Of a stretch of 64,000 nucleotides of DNA, positions 18,269-27,545 are shown piece after piece. A program made the position numbers and the translations under genes. How positions within the stretch are numbered: position 1 is the stretch's first letter; each line of letters opens with the position of its first letter. The notes below the pieces were generated by a model. It worked only from the letters and a program-made list of their open reading frames with translations, made no database searches and was not told the origin of the DNA. The DNA is from Paludibacter sp. (lineage in GTDB: Bacteria > Bacteroidota > Bacteroidia > Bacteroidales > Paludibacteraceae), in contig JAAFGX010000023.1 in NCBI GenBank assembly GCA_010365115.1, forward strand, positions 1 to 64,000, in the 5' to 3' direction.

Positions 18269-20563
18269 TCACGCTTTAGTTTTCGATTTTAGCATATTGT
18301 AGTAAGTATAAAGTACAGCAACTAATAGTGGTAAAACTCCGGCAACGATAAAAATAATATCGGCGGGTAAGCGTAGCCATGCTAGGCTGACGATATGTTT
18401 TTGTCCCGAAAATTCAACGCTTCTGGCATGCCAGTAGCCGTTATTTATTACATCTATCAATTGTAAAACGCCACTGGGGAAAAGTTGTAGAACAACCATA
18501 CCGGCCAAACCGATATTGAGTCCCCAGAAGGATAGTTTCACGAATTTTTCTATTTTACGCCAATGTTCTGCAGAAGAAATTTGGCGAATGGCGAAAATAA
18601 CAAATGAGATGGCCAACATACCAAATACTCCCATCAATGCTGCATGTCCGTGGTTTGGAGTCAGGTTAGTTCCTGTTTCGTAATAACTGATTACCGGAAG
18701 ATTGATTAAGAACCCTAAAATTCCTGCTCCAACAAAATTCCATACGCCTACGGCAATAAGAAAGTAAAAGGTCCATTTGTGTGGAAAATCTATTTTGTTT
18801 CCTTTCTCATCGGTTTTGGTGCGCATTAGCCTACCGAAATCAGAAGCTTCCAGTGTCAATAGAACAAGGGGAACAACTTCTAACGCAGAAAAAGAGGCCG
18901 AAAGCGCCATAGAAACAGTTGTTTGTCCGTTCCAATACCAGTGGTGTCCGGTTCCCAAAATTCCTGCTCCCAGAAACAAAACAGCATCCAGATAAATAAT
19001 GCGTGTAGCGGTTTGTTTGGCAACTAAATCCAGTTTATAAAACATGATAGCTACCATCACAGTTGCAAATACTTCAAAAAAACCTTCCACCCAAAGATGT
19101 ATTATCCAAAAACGCCATGTATCTACAGTAGAATAGTTTGTTGTTGAACCAAAGAAAAAAGCAGGCAAATAAAAGAACGGAATCGAGAAAGCAGCTAAAA
19201 TAAATAAGGTTTTCAATTCCCTGTCTTCGGGTTCTTTTTTGGTAGGTTTTACCGATCTTAAAAGCAAAAATGCCCATAAGACTAAACCAACTGCCATTAA
19301 ATATTGCCATGCACGGCCAATTTCGAGGTATTCCCAACCTTGATTTCCGAACCAAAACCACATATTATTCAAAAGATCTTTAATGCCAAGATATTGTCCG
19401 ATCAAACTCCCAAATATTACGATACCAAAAGCTACAAAAAGAAAATTAATCAATCCAACCTGACCTTTTGGTTCACGTTTCGATAAAATGGAAGAAATAA
19501 AAATTCCACCGCCCACATAGGCTGTTGCTATCCACAAAATGGCAGATTGCAAATGCCAGGTGCGAAGAATATTTGATGGAAAAAAAGCTGTAAGATCAAA
19601 TCCAAAAAAACCTTCTGGTTCCACAAAATAATGTGCTAACGCTCCGCCTGCAAACGTTTGGAATAACAGCAAGATAATGGCAACAATAAAAAACTTAATG
19701 GATGAACGTTCAATTGCCGTTGGCTCGCCGAGGATAAGTTGAGGTGGCAATAGATCTTTTCTCCTTCGCCAACCCAGATAATTAAACCGACCGAAGAAAA
19801 ACAATATTAATCCAATTCCCGCTAAGAGAGTAATCAGGCTTAAGGCACTCCACAATATGGTGGCAGTTGAAGGACCATTCCCAATCAAGGGTTCATAAGG
19901 AAAATTATTGGTGTACGAATAGTTTTTACCTGGGATATTAGCATAAGAAGCCCATGCCGCCCACGCAAAAAATGCAGTAAGCTGCCTTAATTCTTCTTGA
20001 TTTACAAAAAGATCTTTGGCCAATCCACGGTTAATAAGCGGATTATGAAGATAATTTTTCCAATAATCGATTTGGTCATTAAATGATTTCTTTTCAATCT
20101 CTGTAAATATAAGTGTTTGATTATCCGTATTATAACGGTTTTTAATCATATAATCGCGAGTCAGACTTACCAGTAATTCTTTTTGATCCGATTTTAAGTT
20201 TGGAAATTCCGTGTTAAACTTTTCAATGGCAAGATGGTTCCGAACTTCTACCGCCAAATTATGCTGATATTGCGCAGAAAAATCAGGACCCAGATAAGCG
20301 CCATGTCCCCAAATACTCCCATTATTCATGAGTGCTTTTTTCAGGAAAAGTTGTTGACCTGTTTCAATATCAGCTTTTGTAAATACCACCAAACCTTTAC
20401 TGTCAGTGACTTTTTCGGGGATGGGAGGCTGTGAATCACGGTAGTAGCTGCCCAATGTCACCCATATTAGTACTGTAAATTCCAACAATAAAATAAATAC
20501 CAAACCCCTTCTCCACCAAGGAGATAACTTCTTGTTTTCTGAGTAATCATTTGAATTTTCCAT
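18269..20563 (-). CDS. norZ: quinol-dependent nitric oxide reductase (qNor)
   Basis: A single-subunit membrane enzyme that reduces NO to N2O with electrons from menaquinol. The N-terminal segment has a membrane helix (about 18-40), then a periplasmic domain (about 45-220) with KKALMNNGSIWGHGAYLGPDFSAQY. A NorB-like bundle of about twelve helices follows, with metal-ligand histidines visible in RTWHLQSAILWIAT, HLWVEGFFEVFA, GTGHHWYWNGQ and NHGHAALMGVFGM. The start is ATG 20563 (MENSNDYSENKK); the reading extended to 20572 would need a TTG. The product has 764 residues. No other denitrification gene is near, so it probably detoxifies NO. The upstream 20564-20896 interval (333 bp) is AT-rich and shows no clear FNR or NnrR-type palindrome. 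Confidence 0.93.
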   Translation of the reverse strand: MENSNDYSENKKLSPWWRRGLVFILLLEFTVLIWVTLGSYYRDSQPPIPEKVTDSKGLVVFTKADIETGQQLFLKKALMNNGSIWGHGAYLGPDFSAQYQHNLAVEVRNHLAIEKFNTEFPNLKSDQKELLVSLTRDYMIKNRYNTDNQTLIFTEIEKKSFNDQIDYWKNYLHNPLINRGLAKDLFVNQEELRQLTAFFAWAAWASYANIPGKNYSYTNNFPYEPLIGNGPSTATILWSALSLITLLAGIGLILFFFGRFNYLGWRRRKDLLPPQLILGEPTAIERSSIKFFIVAIILLLFQTFAGGALAHYFVEPEGFFGFDLTAFFPSNILRTWHLQSAILWIATAYVGGGIFISSILSKREPKGQVGLINFLFVAFGIVIFGSLIGQYLGIKDLLNNMWFWFGNQGWEYLEIGRAWQYLMAVGLVLWAFLLLRSVKPTKKEPEDRELKTLFILAAFSIPFFYLPAFFFGSTTNYSTVDTWRFWIIHLWVEGFFEVFATVMVAIMFYKLDLVAKQTATRIIYLDAVLFLGAGILGTGHHWYWNGQTTVSMALSASFSALEVVPLVLLTLEASDFGRLMRTKTDEKGNKIDFPHKWTFYFLIAVGVWNFVGAGILGFLINLPVISYYETGTNLTPNHGHAALMGVFGMLAISFVIFAIRQISSAEHWRKIEKFVKLSFWGLNIGLAGMVVLQLFPSGVLQLIDVINNGYWHARSVEFSGQKHIVSLAWLRLPADIIFIVAGVLPLLVAVLYTYYNMLKSKTKA

Positions 20564-20854
20564 AAGAAACAATATTTTATTAGTTAAACATAATAGAGTA
20601 CTTTGTCTGTATTGCTAAAAAAATCTATCAATCATTTAATTAATTCACAGATATATAGCAACGAAAGTTAAATTAAATTGATTTTAAGCTTTTTTTTAAA
20701 TATTTACATCAATAAATAAAGCAAAAATACATAAATTGTTTTATTTATGTATAAATATCTAAACTTTATTTTTAAAAAACTTATTGACAAATACGTTCAG
20801 AAATAAAAGCAGTTGCCTATTGCAATTGCTTTTTCGTTTAATTTGAATTATTGT

Positions 20855-20862
20855 TGTATTTT
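20855..20862 (+). promoter_or_regulatory. candidate -7 element for rlmD
   Basis: A TATTTTTG element lies here or within a few bases, about 35 bp ahead of the ATG at 20897, with a TTTTCG-like -33 about 20 bp upstream. It supports the later start, because a start at 20813 would lie upstream of transcription. Confidence 0.5.
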
Positions 20863-20896
20863 TGTAGCTCCTAATAAAAAATTGATTCCCTCAAAA

Positions 20897-22315
20897 ATGG
20901 CCAAAAATAAAAAACCGCATCCTATTCTTCCCAATGTTACCATTACCGATATTGCTGCCGAAGGCAAAGCTATTGCCAAAGTAAATGACATTGTAGTATT
21001 CGTTCCTTTTGTTGTTCCAGGCGATGTGGTGGATTTACAGGTTACGCGAAAAAAAAGTAGTTTCATGGAAGCCCGTCCCATTCATTTTCATAGCTATTCT
21101 GAGAAAAGGATCGAAGCAGTCTGTGAACATTATGGAATTTGTGGCGGTTGTAAATGGCAGATTCTACCTTACTCCGAGCAAATACATTACAAACAGAAAC
21201 AAGTTTTCGATAATTTGACCCGCATTGGAAAAATTGAATTACCAGAAATTTTTCCAATATTAGGCTCTTCAAAAACAGAGTTCTACCGCAACAAACTGGA
21301 ATTCACCTTTTCAAACAAACGCTGGCGAACCAATGAAGAAATTGCCGAGGGAAAAGTTTTTGAGACCATGAATGCTGTGGGTTTTCATATTCCAGGAGCA
21401 TTTGACAAAGTGCTCGATATTGAAAAATGCTGGCTGCAAACCGAAGATTCGAACGAAATCCGAAACGAGGTACGCAAATACGCATTGGAAAACAATCTGA
21501 CCTTTTTCGACTTACGCAATCAGGAAGGTTTCCTGCGCACTCTTATGATTCGTACCACATCCACTGGTGAATTGATGGTGATTATGATTTTTTTCCACGA
21601 AGACAAGGAAGCTCAGAATGCTTTATTAAAACATATTGCTGATAAATTTCCACAAATTACATCGCTTTTATACATTATCAATTCCAAAGCCAACGATACC
21701 ATTACCGATCAGGAAGTATTGGTTTTCAAAGGAAACGAATGTATTTACGAAGAAATGGAGGGCTTGAAATTCAAAATCGGTCCAAAATCATTCTACCAAA
21801 CCAACTCAGAACAAGCTTACGAACTGTATAAAATCACCAGAAATTTTGCTCAACTCACCGGCAAAGAACTGGTCTATGACCTTTACACCGGAACCGGAAC
21901 AATTGCTAACTTCGTGGCGCATCAGGCAAAACAAGTCATTGGCATTGAATACGTTCCCGAAGCTATTGAGGATGCTTTCGTGAATTCAAAACTAAATAAC
22001 ATCGACAACACCTTGTTTTATGCGGGCGATATGAAAGATATTTTGAATGCAGCTTTCATCGAAAAACACGGCAAACCTGATGTAATTATTACCGACCCGC
22101 CACGTGCAGGAATGCACGACGATGTGATTAATGCCATACTTTTTGCAGCTCCAAAGCGCATTGTGTATGTAAGTTGCAATCCAGCCACGCAAGCCCGCGA
22201 TTTAAACTTGTTAGATGCAAACTACAAAGTTACAGCTATACAACCCGTGGATATGTTTCCGCATACGCATCATGTGGAGAATGTGGTGCTGTTGGAAAAG
22301 AGAGTGAGTTTGTAA
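20897..22315 (+). CDS. rlmD: 23S rRNA (uracil-5-)-methyltransferase, RlmD/RumA family
   Basis: An SAM-dependent m5U methyltransferase with an Fe-S cluster. I start at ATG 20897 (MAKNKKPHPILPNVTITDIAAEGK), which gives a normal TRAM domain (about 10-65) and 472 residues. Iron-sulphur cysteines are C76, C82 and C85 (CEHYGICGGC). The SAM site is YDLYTGTGTIANF, TDPPRAGMHDDV follows, and the catalytic cysteine is C427 in VYVSCNPATQARDL. The target uridine (1939 or 747) cannot be decided by eye because RlmD, RlmC and TrmA-like paralogues share these motifs. The TAA stop lies inside the first unit of a tandem array. Confidence 0.88.
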   Translation: MAKNKKPHPILPNVTITDIAAEGKAIAKVNDIVVFVPFVVPGDVVDLQVTRKKSSFMEARPIHFHSYSEKRIEAVCEHYGICGGCKWQILPYSEQIHYKQKQVFDNLTRIGKIELPEIFPILGSSKTEFYRNKLEFTFSNKRWRTNEEIAEGKVFETMNAVGFHIPGAFDKVLDIEKCWLQTEDSNEIRNEVRKYALENNLTFFDLRNQEGFLRTLMIRTTSTGELMVIMIFFHEDKEAQNALLKHIADKFPQITSLLYIINSKANDTITDQEVLVFKGNECIYEEMEGLKFKIGPKSFYQTNSEQAYELYKITRNFAQLTGKELVYDLYTGTGTIANFVAHQAKQVIGIEYVPEAIEDAFVNSKLNNIDNTLFYAGDMKDILNAAFIEKHGKPDVIITDPPRAGMHDDVINAILFAAPKRIVYVSCNPATQARDLNLLDANYKVTAIQPVDMFPHTHHVENVVLLEKRVSL

Positions 22316-22405
22316 AGTTATAAAGTTTGTAAGGTTTGTAAAGTTTGTAAAGTTTGTAAAGTTTGTAAAGTTTGTAAAGTTTATAAGGTTCTTAAAGTTT
22401 ATAAA
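22308..22405 (+). repeat. period-9 tandem array starting on the rlmD stop codon
   Basis: About eleven units of GTTTGTAAA with variants GTTATAAA, GTTTATAAG, GTTCTTAAA and GTTTATAAA. The TAA in the first unit is the rlmD stop. The array fills most of the gap to cstA. Confidence 0.9.
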
Positions 22406-22448
22406 GTCAACTAAACGAAAATCTTTAAATCTTAAAAATGTAAATATC

Positions 22449-23885
22449 ATGATCAGTTTTTTTATTTCCATCGCGGTTCTTATTCTCGGCTATTGGCTTT
22501 ACGGGAAATTATCCGAACGAATTTTTGGTGTTGATGAAAGCAGAAAAACACCTGCAATAGCCAATCCCGATGGCGTAGATTATGTACCACTTGCAACTTG
22601 GCGGGTTTTTCTCATCCAATTTTTGAATATCGCTGGACTCGGACCAATTTTCGGTGCCATCATGGGCATTATGTTTGGATCGGCTGCATTTATATGGATT
22701 GTTCTGGGAACTATTTTCGCCGGCGGTGTACACGATTATTTTTCGGGCATGATGTCCATTAGAAGCAACGGTGCAAGCCTGCCAGAGCTTGTTGGCGAAC
22801 AATTAGGAAAACCTATCAAACAATTTATGCGTGGATTTTCCCTCCTGCTAATGATTTTGGTGGGTGCTGTGTTTGTCTCTGGACCAGCAAGTCTATTAGC
22901 TAATCTCACACCCAACTTAATTAACGTAACTTGGTGGATTGTTATCGTTTTTGCATACTACATTTTGGCTACTCTTTTACCTATTGACAAACTTATTGGT
23001 AAAATTTATCCGGTTTTTGGATTTGCGCTTTTGTTTATGGCAGTTGGAATTCTTGTTGCTATGGTAATTAATAAAGCTCCGATTCCTGAATTTACAGATG
23101 GTTTTACAAATTTGCATCACAAACAACTCCCTATCTTCCCTATGATGTTTGTTTCCATCGCTTGTGGAGCAATTTCGGGATTTCATGCCACACAATCACC
23201 TTTAATGGCTCGTTGCATTAAGAATGAAAAACTCGGAAGACGTATTTTCTACGGTAGCATGGTTGCTGAAGGAATTGTAGCATTGATATGGGCTGCTGCG
23301 GCTGCCAGCTTTTTCGGTTCTATTGACGGATTACAACTGTTTGTTGCCGAATTAGCACCTACTGCAAATAAACCTGCAGTTGTTGTCGATCTGATATCAA
23401 AGCAATGGCTTGGCCATTTTGGCGGTATTTTAGCATTGCTTGGCGTCATTGCTGCTCCATTAACTTCGGGCGACACGGCATTACGTTCTGCACGATTAAT
23501 TGCTGCCGATTTCTTGCACTTTGATCAAAAACCAATAAAAAAGCGGTTAATCATTTCAATTCCAATTTTTATATTGACATTTTTGATTCTTCAAATGAAT
23601 TTCGATATTCTATGGAGGTATTTTGCTTGGTGCAATCAAACATTAGCCGTATTCACCTTGTGGGCAATCACAGTTTATCTGGCAAAACAACAAAAAATGT
23701 ATTGGATTTCACTTGTGCCTGCTTTGTTTATGACATCGGTAAGTATAAGTTATATTCTTATTGCTCCCGAAGGATTTCATTTATCTTCAACAATTTCATA
23801 CACTGCTGGACTTGTGATTTGTGTAGCAATTTGCATTCTATTTTGGTTGAAAAAGAATACAAATTTCAATCAAAAACAAATCTGA
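22449..23885 (+). CDS. cstA: CstA-family carbon starvation / pyruvate or peptide transporter
   Basis: A polytopic inner-membrane protein of 478 residues with about thirteen hydrophobic segments. CstA landmarks are the early YVPLATWRVFLIQFLNIAGLGPIFGAIMG stretch, GGVHDYFSGMMSIR, SIACGAISGFHATQSPLMARCIKNE and APLTSGDTALRSARLIAADFLHF. Family members import pyruvate or peptides, often under carbon limitation. The start is ATG 22449, with the membrane helix immediately after it. It stands alone between rlmD and a GNAT gene; no regulator is adjacent. Confidence 0.92.
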   Translation: MISFFISIAVLILGYWLYGKLSERIFGVDESRKTPAIANPDGVDYVPLATWRVFLIQFLNIAGLGPIFGAIMGIMFGSAAFIWIVLGTIFAGGVHDYFSGMMSIRSNGASLPELVGEQLGKPIKQFMRGFSLLLMILVGAVFVSGPASLLANLTPNLINVTWWIVIVFAYYILATLLPIDKLIGKIYPVFGFALLFMAVGILVAMVINKAPIPEFTDGFTNLHHKQLPIFPMMFVSIACGAISGFHATQSPLMARCIKNEKLGRRIFYGSMVAEGIVALIWAAAAASFFGSIDGLQLFVAELAPTANKPAVVVDLISKQWLGHFGGILALLGVIAAPLTSGDTALRSARLIAADFLHFDQKPIKKRLIISIPIFILTFLILQMNFDILWRYFAWCNQTLAVFTLWAITVYLAKQQKMYWISLVPALFMTSVSISYILIAPEGFHLSSTISYTAGLVICVAICILFWLKKNTNFNQKQI

Positions 23886-24001
23886 TAATCAACCAACTAA
23901 AACAAGCCTATCCAAAATACAAAGTAAATAGTTGTGAAGTGTAATTATTTTGCGTTATTTTACACTATTTTTCATCGATAAATTCTGAAACAAATAATAA
24001 T

Positions 24002-25126
24002 ATGTCCATAATAATTCACGAGGTTGCTTCAAAAAAAGATTTAAAAAAATTCATTTGGTTTGGCATTGATCTTTATAAAAATTGTGAATTTGCTGCTACA
24101 CCATTGTTAATGGACGATTTATTAAATCTTAGCAAAGGCAAAAACCCTGCATTGGATTTTTGCGAAACAGCTTATTTTTTAGCATATAATGGAAATAAAA
24201 TTGTTGGAAGAATTGCTGCTATTATTAATCCTGTAGCAAACGAAACCTGGAATGAAAAATATGCTCGGTTTGGATGGATTGATTTTATTGATGATTTAGA
24301 AGTATCTAAAGCATTGTTCGATGCAGCCATTGCATGGTCTAAAGCAAAAGGAATGACTGCCATTCACGGTCCGCTTGGATTTACCGATTTCGATCACGAA
24401 GGCACCCTTATCGAAGGTTACGACAAAATGGGAACATTGGCAACAATTTACAATTACCCTTATTATCCAAAACACATTGAACATTACGGCTTTGTAAAGG
24501 ATGTAGACTATAAAGAATACCTAATTACAGTGCCAGAAGTTTTTCCTGAAAAATATTTCAGAATTGCTGACATTGTTAAACAAAAATATAATTTGACTTC
24601 CAAACGGTTTAAAACAAGAAAAGAAGTTGTAGATAATTACGCCATCAAAATTTTTGATTTACTCAATTTGTGTTATCAGGATTTGTATGGTTTCACTAAG
24701 TTAAATGAAAAACAAATTTCTTTTTATATCAAACTGTACTTTAGTTTTTTTCGGTTGGATACAGTTTCCATAGTTGTTGATAAAAAAAACAATGTGGTTG
24801 CGCTTGGTATAGCCATGCCAAGTTTCACAAAAGCTTTGCAGAAAGCCAAAGGACGAATCTTCCCATTTGGTTGGTATTATATGTTAAGTGCATTGAATAA
24901 AAACGACGTAGTGGATCTTTATTTAATGGCAGTTCATCCCGATTATCAAAACAAAGGTGTAAACTCGGTAATGTTTGCGGATATTATGCCTGCAAGCGCA
25001 AAAAATGGATACAAATTTGCTGAAAGTAATCCGGAATTGGAAACCAACACCAAAATGTCATCGCAATGGGGAAGTTTTGAGTACGTAAATCACAAAAAAA
25101 GAAGGGTTTACCTAAAACAAATATAA
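24002..25126 (+). CDS. GNAT-like N-acetyltransferase (YghO-type), function unknown
   Basis: A 374-residue cytoplasmic protein. The N-terminal half (about 40-170) contains FLAYNGNKIVGRIAAIINP and a run resembling AIHGPLGFTDFDHEGTLIEGYD, seen in the YghO-like group of GNAT proteins. The C-terminal half has LYLMAVHPDYQNKGVNSVMFADIM, which matches the GNAT acetyl-CoA loop (V-x-P-x-x-Q-x-x-G). No substrate can be inferred. It is a single gene followed by a 717-bp repeat-rich interval, and has no partner gene. Confidence 0.75.
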   Translation: MSIIIHEVASKKDLKKFIWFGIDLYKNCEFAATPLLMDDLLNLSKGKNPALDFCETAYFLAYNGNKIVGRIAAIINPVANETWNEKYARFGWIDFIDDLEVSKALFDAAIAWSKAKGMTAIHGPLGFTDFDHEGTLIEGYDKMGTLATIYNYPYYPKHIEHYGFVKDVDYKEYLITVPEVFPEKYFRIADIVKQKYNLTSKRFKTRKEVVDNYAIKIFDLLNLCYQDLYGFTKLNEKQISFYIKLYFSFFRLDTVSIVVDKKNNVVALGIAMPSFTKALQKAKGRIFPFGWYYMLSALNKNDVVDLYLMAVHPDYQNKGVNSVMFADIMPASAKNGYKFAESNPELETNTKMSSQWGSFEYVNHKKRRVYLKQI

Positions 25127-25176
25127 CAGAAGACATTTGAATTTGGAAATAAGACTTTAGACCCAAGATTCAAGAA

Positions 25177-25217
25177 CCAATGGAGTACTCGACATCCCGC
25201 CCAAGCGGGAGAGCCAA
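25177..25217 (+). repeat. copy 1 of the 30-bp hairpin core with flanking heptamers
   Basis: The core reads TGGAGTACTCGACATCCCGC plus CCAAGCGGGA; TCCCGC and GCGGGA pair around CCAA. On the minus strand it is flanked by TTGGCTC and TTGGTTC-TTGAATC-type heptamers. Identical in the core to copy 2 at 25707. Confidence 0.85.
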
Positions 25218-25298
25218 CTTTTTATTATATTGAGAAGAAATCGAAGGAAAAACTAATTCTGATACTTAATAGACTTTATACAGATTAAAACAATATAA

Positions 25299-25577
25299 GA
25301 CTCAAAATAAAACATTTACCACTAAGTACACTTAAGATTCACTAAGTTTAAATTTAAAAGAATTTTAAGAACACTAAGCATAAAACACAAGTGTTTTATT
25401 TAAATAATTCTCTGATTTAGAACCGAATATATGTAAAAAAAAAACACTTATGTTTTTCTTAGTGTTCTGTATTCAATATTTTCTTAGTGAATCTCTGTGT
25501 GCTTAGTGACTTAGTGGTAAATCTTTATTTATGAGAACAATAGCATATTAATTCATATGAACTCTAATAAATAAACA
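25299..25577. repeat. palindromic mobile-like element, copy A
   Basis: About 280 bp bounded by inverted ends: ATTTACCACTAAG near 25315-25326 and CTTAGTGGTAAAT near 25511-25523. Internal palindromes are AAAACACAAGTGTTTT (25383-25398) and AAACACTTATGTTT. The same sequence, inverted, is copy B at 47904-48317. No reading frame is present. It lies in the 25127-25843 gap, which holds no gene. Confidence 0.8.
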
Positions 25578-25599
25578 CAACAAATAGAGCAGTAATTTA

Positions 25600-25635
25600 C
25601 CCTACTGCTCTATTTGTTCAACATAATCTGTTTCA
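25600..25635 (+). other. inverted repeat near nadB, possible terminator
   Basis: Around 25580-25618 the sequence AAATAGAGCAGTA...TACTGCTCTATTT forms a hairpin with a loop of about ten bases (AACAAATAGAGCAG pairs with CTGCTCTATTTGTT), followed by a short T-containing stretch. It could end read-through from the GNAT gene, although that gene lies 450 bp upstream. Confidence 0.45.
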
Positions 25636-25685
25636 CTTTGTTTTAATAGTGAACCAACGTTTTCTTAAATCTTAGTTATAAATTC

Positions 25686-25827
25686 TTGAATCTAGGTTCT
25701 TGACTCTTGGCTCTCCCGCTTGGGCGGGATGTCGAGTACTCCATTGGCTCTTGACTCTTGACTCTTGACTCTTGGTTCTTGGTTCTTGACTCTTGGTTCT
25801 TGGTTCTTGGTTCTTTATCCTTCGTTC
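25686..25827 (+). repeat. period-7 array (TTGRYTC)n interrupted by the hairpin core, copy 2
   Basis: Heptamers TTGAATC, TAGGTTC, TTGACTC and TTGGCTC (25686-25713) are followed by the 30-bp core (25714-25743). Twelve more units follow, starting TTGGCTC, TTGACTC x3, TTGGTTC x2 and ending TTCGTTC. The core sits exactly in heptamer phase, between two TTGGCTC units. The array ends 16 bp before nadB. Confidence 0.85.
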
Positions 25828-25843
25828 TAAAAAAATAAAAAAA

Positions 25844-27421
25844 ATGACACGCAAATTCGACTTTTTGGTCATTGGAAGTGGCATTGCCGGCATCAGTTTT
25901 GCACTCAAAGCAGCGCAACATGGCAAAGTAGCACTGTTGTGTAAAACTACGCTTAACGAATCAAACACATCGTATGCTCAGGGTGGAATAGCATCCGTGA
26001 TGTACGAGCCAGATTCATTTGAGAAACATATAGAAGACACGGTGATTGCCGGCGACGGACATTGCAATTTGGAAGTTGTAGAGAAAGTTATTAAGGAAGC
26101 ACCGTCTCAAATAGAAGAACTGTTGCGTTGGGGAATTGATTTTGATAAAAATGAACAAGGTCTTTTCGATCTTCATCGCGAAGGTGGACATTCTGAACAC
26201 AGGATTCTTCACCATAAAGACAATACCGGTTACGAAATTCAACAGAGTTTAATTCATCAGGTAAAAGCTCATCCCGAAATAGAAGTTTTTGAACACCATT
26301 TTGCCATTGAAATTCTCACCCAACACCATTTAGGCGAATGGATTACTCATCACACGTCCGGTATTGAATGTTATGGTGCGTATGTTTTGAATCAACGAAC
26401 CAATAATATTCATACATTTTTATCTAAAGTTACTCTAATGGCAACCGGTGGAATTGGAAGCGTTTATTCCACCTCCACCAACCCCGACATTGCAACCGGC
26501 GACGGAATTGCCATGGTGCATCGTGCGCGCGGAACCATAAAAGATATGGAATTTGTTCAATTTCATCCCACAGCATTGTATCATCCGGGCGAACGTCCTA
26601 CATTTCTTATAACCGAAGCTATTAGAGGCTATGGCGCTGTTTTGCGCACGCAAAATGGCAAAGAATTTATGCAAAAATACGATGAACGGGCCTCGCTTGC
26701 TCCCCGCGATATTGTGGCAAGAGCCATCGACAACGAAATGAAAACACGTGGACATGATTTTGTGTATCTCGACGTTACTAAAAAAGACGCTGAGGAAACA
26801 AAAATACATTTTCCAAATATTTACAAAAAATGCCTGGAATATGGAATTGATATCACCAAAGACTATATTCCGGTTTCACCAACGCAGCATTATCTGTGTG
26901 GCGGAATATTGGTAGATACGAATGCTCGGTCTTCTATCAATAGATTATACGCTGCCGGAGAATGCTCGTGCTCAGGACTTCATGGCGCTAATCGGCTTGC
27001 ATCCAACTCTTTGATTGAAGGAATTGTTTATGCCGATGCTGCCGTAAAAGATGCAATAAAACACATTGCTAAAATTTCAATTAACGAATCAATTCCCGAT
27101 TGGAATGACGAAGGAACCTCACTTCCTGAAGAAATGGTACTTATTACCCAAAGTTTCAGGGAAGTGGAACAAATTATGAGCACTTATGTTGGAATTGTCC
27201 GATCAAATTTACGATTGAAAAGAGCGATTAACCGACTTGAAATTCTGTATCGTGAAACAGAACATTTATTTGAAAAATCAGTAGTATCCCGTGAAATTTG
27301 TGAACTTCGCAATGTGATTAGCATCGCCTATCTAATTATAAAACAGGCTCTTGCTCGAAAAGAAAGTCGTGGGTTACATTATACGGTTGATTATCCAGAG
27401 CGAATGAAAAATGAAATTTAG
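25844..27421 (+). CDS. nadB: L-aspartate oxidase NadB
   Basis: A flavoenzyme that oxidises L-aspartate to iminoaspartate, the first step of de novo NAD synthesis. I start at ATG 25844 (MTRKFDFLVIGSG); earlier codons in the frame come from the heptamer array. The FAD dinucleotide loop is G11-S-G-I-A-G16. Substrate and FAD regions are NTSYAQGGIASVM, HREGGHSEHRILH, EFVQFHPTALYHPG, SPTQHYLCGGILVDTNARSSI and ANRLASNSLIEG. The product has 525 residues. nadA and nadC are not in the window, so the enzyme is encoded apart from its pathway partners here. Confidence 0.95.
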   Translation: MTRKFDFLVIGSGIAGISFALKAAQHGKVALLCKTTLNESNTSYAQGGIASVMYEPDSFEKHIEDTVIAGDGHCNLEVVEKVIKEAPSQIEELLRWGIDFDKNEQGLFDLHREGGHSEHRILHHKDNTGYEIQQSLIHQVKAHPEIEVFEHHFAIEILTQHHLGEWITHHTSGIECYGAYVLNQRTNNIHTFLSKVTLMATGGIGSVYSTSTNPDIATGDGIAMVHRARGTIKDMEFVQFHPTALYHPGERPTFLITEAIRGYGAVLRTQNGKEFMQKYDERASLAPRDIVARAIDNEMKTRGHDFVYLDVTKKDAEETKIHFPNIYKKCLEYGIDITKDYIPVSPTQHYLCGGILVDTNARSSINRLYAAGECSCSGLHGANRLASNSLIEGIVYADAAVKDAIKHIAKISINESIPDWNDEGTSLPEEMVLITQSFREVEQIMSTYVGIVRSNLRLKRAINRLEILYRETEHLFEKSVVSREICELRNVISIAYLIIKQALARKESRGLHYTVDYPERMKNEI

Positions 27422-27458
27422 TTTCTCAAGAAAGCAAAAGTCTTTAAAACTATTAAAT

Positions 27459-27492
27459 TTTGTTCAAAATCCATAGAAATGCTGTAACTTTG
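27459..27492 (+). promoter_or_regulatory. Bacteroidota promoter for the T9SS-tail gene
   Basis: TTTG at 27459-27462 and TAACTTTG at 27485-27492 (exact TAnnTTTG), spaced by 22 bp. Transcription would start near 27498, about 48 nt ahead of the chosen ATG. Confidence 0.6.
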
Positions 27493-27545
27493 AACATTAT
27501 CAATAAAAAGCACAAAGAAAATACATGTCATTAATATTCAAGCAA

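Noticed and set aside
20564-20896. FNR/NnrR-type operator for norZ
   Set aside because: TTGAT and ATCAA-like fragments occur but not as a spaced palindrome; AT-richness explains them.
22211-22471. Minus-strand 86-codon frame with NFTNFTNFT repeats
   Set aside because: It is only the reverse reading of the period-9 array after rlmD; no start region, no family, and it overlaps two real genes.
23612-23944. 110-codon frame overlapping the cstA end
   Set aside because: Out-of-frame shadow of cstA; composition follows the transporter's codon phase.
25299-25577. CRISPR array
   Set aside because: Repeats are palindromic and irregular with no equal spacers, and no cas genes are in the window.
25672-25968. 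Minus-strand frames encoding RTKSQEPRTKSQE-type repeats upstream of nadB
   Set aside because: They are the reverse reading of the TTGRYTC heptamer array and overlap the nadB start; no independent support.
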